A stretch of DNA of 10,623 bases, taken from assembly GCA_029779995.1 (NCBI GenBank), contig JAKOZM010000504.1:1-10623 (forward strand). Direction: 5' to 3'. This document shows positions 7,101 to 10,623 of the stretch, piece by piece. The notes beneath the pieces were generated by a model, which searched no databases, was not told the origin of the DNA, and saw only the letters and a list, made by a program, of their open reading frames with translations. The translations under genes and the position numbers were made by a program. How positions within the stretch are numbered: position 1 is the stretch's first letter; the number at the start of each line of letters is the position of its first letter. This stretch comes from Actinomycetes bacterium (GTDB taxonomy: Bacteria; Actinomycetota; Actinomycetes; S36-B12; UBA10799).

Positions 7101-7898
7101 GTGGTGATTGCTGGCGACGTCGCGGGAGACGGTTCCTCTCAGTTCCCGCGGGCTGACGCGGGAGCACTGCTGCGTGTGGTGTTGGACGGCACCTCGGATC
7201 AGATCATGTCCTTCGCCCCGGGTGCGCGCGTTGAGTACGTGAACCGGCGGCTCGTGGAGCTCACCGGGATCCCAGCGGAGGACTGGATCGGCAAGACAGC
7301 CCCTGAGGTGGGGGGCTGCCCCCGTGAAATGGCGGAGGTATGGCAAGACGACGTCAGCCGTGTGTTCGACACCGGCGAGTCAGTCTCGAACGCCGTCCAG
7401 GTCCCGCTACCCGCTGGAATGCGCTGGATCGAGTACCGGCTCGACCCCGAGCTCGGGCCTGACGGGTCGGTAACGCACGTGATCAGCACGAGTCGCGATG
7501 ACACTGAACGCAAGGTGGCGCAGGCCCGGCTCAGGGAGTCCGAGGCCCTGCTGTCAGTTACGGTCGAGGGCTCGCGGGACGCCACCGCACTGTATGGGCC
7601 GGGCCTCGTTGTCGAGTACGTCAACCAGCGGGTAGCCGAACTGTCCGGTGTGCCGGCGGAGGCCTGGGTCGGCAAGTCGCTGCGGGAGCTTGGCTATCCA
7701 GAGTCGTCTCTGGCGTACTGGTCAGCCCACATGCAGGAGGTCTTCACCACTGGAGAGCCTCAGTCGATGGAGTACGAGGTGGACAATTCTGAGGGCCACC
7801 GCTGGTATGAGGCCAGTCTGTCTCCACCAACCGCGACATCACCGAGCGGGTGCTTGCCGAGCAGGCCCTTCGCGAGATGGCCACACATGACTCGTTAA
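7101..7898 (+). CDS. Tandem PAS fragment of the GGDEF-EAL gene
   Basis: GTG 7101 follows GGGAGG (7085-7090) with 10-nt spacing. The two PAS domains, residues about 21-138 and 149-241, are clearly duplicates of each other: VEYVNRRLVELTGIPAEDWIG versus VEYVNQRVAELSGVPAEAWVG. The first ends with the usual DxTER-type block (STSRDDTER) leading into a helix. In the second, the frame is lost after residue 241, and the last about 24 residues (PPTATSPSG onward) are out-of-frame read-through, not domain sequence. No transmembrane segment or catalytic domain is present. The cognate signal is unknown. Confidence 0.82.
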   Translation: MVIAGDVAGDGSSQFPRADAGALLRVVLDGTSDQIMSFAPGARVEYVNRRLVELTGIPAEDWIGKTAPEVGGCPREMAEVWQDDVSRVFDTGESVSNAVQVPLPAGMRWIEYRLDPELGPDGSVTHVISTSRDDTERKVAQARLRESEALLSVTVEGSRDATALYGPGLVVEYVNQRVAELSGVPAEAWVGKSLRELGYPESSLAYWSAHMQEVFTTGEPQSMEYEVDNSEGHRWYEASLSPPTATSPSGCLPSRPFARWPHMTR

Positions 7899-8092
7899 CC
7901 GGGCTGGCCAACCGTCGAGCCTTGCTCGAGGACCTCGGGCGCGGTCTGCAGGTCGCTGGCCGCAAGGGGGGAGTGGTCGGAGTCGTGTTGATGGACGTGG
8001 ACCGCTTCAAGTACGTCAACGACTCGCTCGGGCACAACGTCGGCGACGCCCTCCTGATCGCTGCCGGAGACCGCCTTCGAGGCGCGGTCTGA
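7811..8092 (+). CDS. N-terminal half of the broken GGDEF domain
   Basis: This frame is open from 7811; its first codons (SCSTNRDITERVLAEQAL) are the end of the preceding PAS and the linker helix. A start codon, if used at all, would be GTG 7850. GGDEF sequence follows: MATHDSLTGLANRRALLEDL, then the metal-binding block MDVDRFKYVNDSLGHNVGD, ending at TGA 8090-8092 after RLRGAV. The fragment lacks the catalytic GGDEF loop, which is encoded just past the stop in the same frame (GGDEF at 8117-8131). Readthrough of this single TGA would rejoin the two halves. Confidence 0.8.
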   Translation, partial: GQSVSTNRDITERVLAEQALREMATHDSLTGLANRRALLEDLGRGLQVAGRKGGVVGVVLMDVDRFKYVNDSLGHNVGDALLIAAGDRLRGAV

Positions 8093-8113
8093 GATGGCGA
8101 CCTGATCGGACGC

Positions 8114-9187
8114 ATGGGCGGTGACGAGTTCGTCGTCGTCATGCGGGACCTCGACGACCAGGCGGAGGCAGTACGGACGGCATGGCTGCTCGTGGAGTCG
8201 TTCCGCGAGGCGTTCCCGAGTCCGGATGGCGACCTGTTCTCCACAGCCAGCATCGGCGTGACCATCTCACGCCCGGACAGCGAACCTTCGGACCTGCTGC
8301 GCGAGGCGGACACCGCGATGTATGCCGCCAAGGACGATGGGCGGGACCGGGTGGCGGTGTTCAACGACGACCTACGCACAACCGTCACCAACCGTCTGAG
8401 CATCGAAGGCGATCTACGGGTCGCCGTGGAGCGGGATCAGCTCGCGGTGTGGTTCCAACCAGAAGTCGATCTCGTCACCGGCCGAGTCGTCGCGGCCGAA
8501 GCGCTGCTCCGCTGGCACCACCCCAGCGGCGAGACCTGGACCGCGGGCCGCTTCATCGACGTGGCGGAGGAGACCGGGCTGATCAACGACATCGGCGACT
8601 GGGTGCTCGATCAGGCATGCATCGAAGCCGCGACCTGGGCGACGGGCGACCGCGGGAACCCCATCACCATCAGGGTCAACGTCTCGACCCGCCAGCTCGC
8701 CGACCGCGGGCTGCTGGACGCCATAGACGCTGCCCTGGAGACCAGCGGTCTGGATCCCGCCCAGCTGTGCCTGGAGATCACCGAGACAGCGCTGTTGAAC
8801 GAGACTGCCACCGCCCGGGACAACCTCGCCTGGATCCACGACCGTCGTGTGCGCATCGCCCTCGACGACTTCGGGACTGGATACGCAGCGCTGACCTACA
8901 TACATCGGTACCCCATCGACATCCTCAAGATCGACCGCAGCTTCATCACCGACATCACCGCGGACGACAACAACGACTATCGGCTTGTGGGTGCACTCAT
9001 CGCCATGGCGGACCATCTGGAACTGAGCGTCACAGCCGAAGGAGTCGAACGCCAGGGACAGGCCGACTGCCTCAAGGCCCTGGGCTGCCCCAGCGCACAG
9101 GGCTACCTGTATTCGCCGGCTGTCCCCGCCGAGCAGTACCGCGGCCTGATGCACAAGCGCTACCCAACGGGCTTAGAAGACAGCTGA
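8114..9187 (+). CDS. C-terminal GGDEF half plus complete EAL phosphodiesterase domain
   Basis: From ATG 8114 the 357-residue product begins inside the GGDEF motif (MGGDEFVVVM) and carries the second half of that domain to about residue 84. A full EAL domain follows, of the type that cleaves c-di-GMP to pGpG with Mg2+ or Mn2+. All usual motifs are visible: EALLRW (Glu129), the Asn of RVNVS (189), EITE (221-224), DDFGTGYAAL (Asp251/252), KIDRSF (Lys272), TAEGVE (Glu309) and AQGYLYSPAVP (Gln329). The EAL part should be catalytically competent if translated. Translation would require reinitiation near the upstream TGA, and no strong ribosome binding site is apparent. The frame is continuous with 7811-8092 apart from that stop. 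Confidence 0.88.
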   Translation: MGGDEFVVVMRDLDDQAEAVRTAWLLVESFREAFPSPDGDLFSTASIGVTISRPDSEPSDLLREADTAMYAAKDDGRDRVAVFNDDLRTTVTNRLSIEGDLRVAVERDQLAVWFQPEVDLVTGRVVAAEALLRWHHPSGETWTAGRFIDVAEETGLINDIGDWVLDQACIEAATWATGDRGNPITIRVNVSTRQLADRGLLDAIDAALETSGLDPAQLCLEITETALLNETATARDNLAWIHDRRVRIALDDFGTGYAALTYIHRYPIDILKIDRSFITDITADDNNDYRLVGALIAMADHLELSVTAEGVERQGQADCLKALGCPSAQGYLYSPAVPAEQYRGLMHKRYPTGLEDS

Positions 9188-9326
9188 ACCGCACGAGTGG
9201 GTCAGCGCTTGCTGTCTCCCGCTCTGATGCTGCCCCAGCAGGCCGTTCTGAACAGTTCCCTCGTCCACAGCGATTCTTGGATGTCGGCGGTTCTTGACCG
9301 GCCACCGCTTCCCCACCCACGCCAGC

Positions 9327-9398
9327 GCGCCCGGAGGGACTCGAACCCCCAACCAGCCGGGTAGAAACCGGCGGCTCTATCCGTTGAGCTACGGGCGC
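9327..9398 (-). tRNA. tRNA-Arg (anticodon TCT)
   Basis: The minus strand folds as a complete 72-nt cloverleaf. The acceptor is GCGCCCG/CGGGCGC (7 bp) and the D-arm GCTC/GAGC. The anticodon stem GCCGG/CCGGC closes the loop TTTCTAC, with anticodon TCT at 9363-9365. The T-arm is GGGGG/CCCTC, with one G-T wobble, around TTCGAGT. CCA is not encoded. The gene reads AGA codons, which are rare in GC-rich genomes. Its 3' part is duplicated at 5259-5289, so it appears to be the integration target and the element-side boundary of the 4.07-kb stretch to its left. Confidence 0.96.
9330..9360 (-). repeat. Candidate att site (right), inside the tRNA-Arg gene
   Basis: This is the right copy of the 31-bp direct repeat, covering part of the acceptor 3' strand, the T-arm, the variable loop and the 3' side of the anticodon stem. 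Differences from the left copy are at 9352 and 9353 only. The tRNA is intact on this side, as expected when an incoming element restores the target gene. Confidence 0.7.
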
Positions 9399-9478
9399 TG
9401 TTACCGATGCCATTCTGCCACCGCCGTCACTTACCTCTCCTTGACCTGACCCGTGGGCGAGCGGCGCTGTTCGGGGCC

Positions 9479-9627
9479 TCCCGTCCACATCTGGTTGGCG
9501 TCGGGGCTGTGACGCCAATTATCAACCAGGAACACACCCCGCAATGTACGGAATGTCCTGATTTGCACCGCGTGGCTTCTCCACGTTTGGTTGATCATGA
9601 TCCGTCGCCAACCAGATGTGGACGGGA
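9479..9627. mobile_element. 149-bp MITE-like element with 26-bp inverted ends
   Basis: Bases 9479-9504 and 9602-9627 are inverted copies with 25 of 26 matches (single mismatch at 9501/9605). The outer end starts TCCCGTCCACATCTGG. Inside is a second inverted pair, ATCAACCA (9521-9528) / TGGTTGAT (9588-9595), and a central stem CGTGG-CTTCT-CCACG (9571-9585). Each end can also fold on itself, for example TTGGCG (9495-9500) with CGCCAA (9513-9518). There is no coding capacity for a transposase and I find no clear target-site duplication. A non-autonomous transposon remnant is the favoured reading. An invertible segment or a structured RNA is possible. Confidence 0.6.
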
Positions 9628-9780
9628 ACTGTGAGGTGCCGTGGCAGCACAGGCCGATTTGGCCCAGAAGCGAGCCGCAGCGCGTCCAAGATCGATCAGC
9701 AAACCCTGGCCAGACGACGGCGCCACCCGAATGAACCCAATCTGTACATGGCTCGCGCGCTTGCCGCAGCGTCCCCATGA

Positions 9781-9810
9781 GACCCTAGAAGGGTACTGTC
9801 TCTAGGAGTC
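9781..9810 (+). promoter_or_regulatory. Overlapping alternative hairpins at the oleA ribosome binding site
   Basis: Two structures compete. ACCCT-AGA-AGGGT (9782-9794) is a compact 5-bp stem. Alternatively GAC-CCTAGA (9781-9789) pairs with TCTAGG-A-GTC (9801-9810) through one bulge, burying the AGGAG Shine-Dalgarno (9804-9808). The site could instead be a DNA operator. Folding and role are inferred from the sequence alone. Confidence 0.4.
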
Positions 9811-9813
9811 CGC

Positions 9814-10623
9814 TTGAGCGCCAATAGCGTCTACCGCTTCACGAATACGTCGATCCTTACCGTTGTGGCGGTGGAGGCCCCCGAGGTCGTCACCTCCGCG
9901 CAGTTCGACGACCAACTCGAACCCACCTTGGAGCGGCTCAACCTGCGCCGCGGCATGCTGGAGCAGGTCGCCGGCATCAAGGAGCGGCGCTGGTGGCCGC
10001 CGGAGGTCACTTACTCCGAGATGGCTGCCGAGGCCGGTAAACGGGCGCTGGAGCAGGCGGGCATTCCTGCGGACAGGATCGGCCTGCTAATGGACACGTC
10101 GGTGTGCCGCGCACGCCTGGAACCCTCATCGGCGGTGTTCGTCCATCACGAGCTGGGCCTATCACCGGCGTGCCTCAACTTCGACCTGTCGAATGCGTGT
10201 CTCGGCTTCGTCAACGGGATGCAGCTGGCCGCCACGATGATCGACGCCGGACAGATCGATTACGCACTGATCGTGGATGCCGAGGGCAGCCGCCTCATCC
10301 AGGAGCGCACAATCGCTCGTCTGCAGGACCCGCAGACTGCCGCTCCGGACATCATGTCGGACTTCGCCACACTGACTCTTGGGTCAGGCGCGGCGGCGAT
10401 GGTGATGGGTCGCACCGACCTCCATCCGGAGGGCCACCAGTTCCTCGGGGGAGTGGCGCGGGCCGCCACCGAGCACAACACGCTGTGCCTGGGGGACATG
10501 GACCGCATGGTGACCGACAGTCGTGGCCTGCTCATCGCGGGTCTGGACGTCGCGGAGAGTGCGATGAAGGAAGCCTCGCACGACTTCGACTGGGACGAGA
10601 TCGACCACTACATCATCCATCAG
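9814..10623 (+). CDS. oleA: OleA-like beta-ketoacyl-ACP synthase III family enzyme (3' end missing)
   Basis: A frame of 270 codons runs to the window edge. TTG 9814 is the best start: AGGAG (9804-9808) lies 5 nt upstream, the frame is closed by TGA 9778-9780, and no ATG or GTG precedes the conserved sequence. The product shows the thiolase/KAS III fold markers: SNACLGF with the nucleophile Cys129, TLGSGAAAMVM, HPEGH, and IIHQ with catalytic His269 at the very edge; the third catalytic residue (Asn) is beyond it. The blocks VAGIKERRWW, LEPSSAV and NACLGFVNGMQLA resemble actinobacterial OleA, which joins two fatty acyl-CoAs head to head in long-chain olefin synthesis. A FabH-type or other acyl-condensing enzyme cannot be excluded. 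The presence of oleB, oleC and oleD downstream would settle it. TTG start and possible Shine-Dalgarno masking suggest weak or regulated translation. Confidence 0.85.
   Translation, partial: MSANSVYRFTNTSILTVVAVEAPEVVTSAQFDDQLEPTLERLNLRRGMLEQVAGIKERRWWPPEVTYSEMAAEAGKRALEQAGIPADRIGLLMDTSVCRARLEPSSAVFVHHELGLSPACLNFDLSNACLGFVNGMQLAATMIDAGQIDYALIVDAEGSRLIQERTIARLQDPQTAAPDIMSDFATLTLGSGAAAMVMGRTDLHPEGHQFLGGVARAATEHNTLCLGDMDRMVTDSRGLLIAGLDVAESAMKEASHDFDWDEIDHYIIHQ

Larger units (their letters stand above)
7101..9187 (+). pseudogene. PAS-PAS-GGDEF-EAL c-di-GMP protein with two lesions
   Basis: The order PAS, PAS, GGDEF, EAL is spread over two reading frames plus an internal stop. Lesion one lies at about 7818-7825: the first frame reads WYEASLS and the next frame picks up at STNRDITER, with the last strands of the second PAS missing. 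Lesion two is TGA 8090-8092, in frame inside GGDEF, where a CGA codon would give the expected Arg. Undamaged, this would be a typical two-headed c-di-GMP enzyme of roughly 710 residues. It lies downstream of another c-di-GMP gene on the same strand, which is common for such cassettes. Two separate lesions here, plus one in the neighbour, argue for true decay. Poor read quality is the alternative. Confidence 0.85.

Noticed and set aside
8182..9297. 371-codon plus-strand frame overlapping the EAL region
   Set aside because: It is the off-frame shadow of the EAL domain, extremely Arg/Pro/His-rich, whereas the overlapping frame has every EAL motif.
9431..9778. 115-codon minus-strand frame across the inverted-repeat element
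   Set aside because: It runs through both inverted ends, has no motif and has no evident ribosome binding site.
9641..9805. 54-codon frame from GTG 9641 ending just before oleA
   Set aside because: Codon use is not clearly that of a gene, it matches nothing I recognise, and it overlaps the hairpin leader. A leader peptide is conceivable but unsupported.

Overview
The window looks like a chromosomal segment of a high-GC Gram-positive actinobacterium. The DNA is GC-rich throughout, GTG and TTG starts are used, the tRNA gene does not encode CCA, and the right-hand gene closely resembles actinobacterial OleA. A member of the Micrococcales or a neighbouring order is plausible, but nothing here fixes the genus.

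Left (2-4672): the 3' part of a very large gene for an extracellular repeat protein. It has tandem 95-residue Big_9-like Ig repeats, two divergent Ig-like domains, then a long right-handed beta-helix. Next, 43 bp downstream, is a complete rifampin ADP-ribosyltransferase gene, arr (4716-5168).

Middle (about 5259-9360): a stretch bounded by a 31-bp direct repeat (29/31 identical, copies 4071 bp apart). The right copy lies inside an intact tRNA-Arg(TCT) gene on the minus strand. The left copy is an orphan fragment of that tRNA's 3' part. This is the footprint expected of an element integrated into the tRNA 3' end, but no integrase is visible. The only cargo is two cyclic-di-GMP genes in tandem, PAS-PAS-GGDEF and PAS-PAS-GGDEF-EAL. 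Both are broken: a one-base frameshift in the first, and an apparent deletion of about 40 bp plus an in-frame TGA in the second. The islet therefore looks like a decaying or recently inactivated signalling module. The GGDEF domain of the first gene and the EAL domain of the second remain intact as open frames.

Right (9399-10623): past the tRNA is a 149-bp structure with 26-bp inverted ends (25/26), resembling a MITE or an invertible segment. A partial oleA-like gene (beta-ketoacyl-ACP synthase III / thiolase family) starts at TTG 9814 and runs off the window. Two overlapping, mutually exclusive hairpins cover its ribosome binding site.

The regions do not form one pathway. The large adhesin-like gene and arr may be co-transcribed. 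The two c-di-GMP genes form a cassette that was probably acquired together. oleA belongs to the chromosome beyond the tRNA. No CRISPR array, complete insertion sequence or recognisable defence system was seen.
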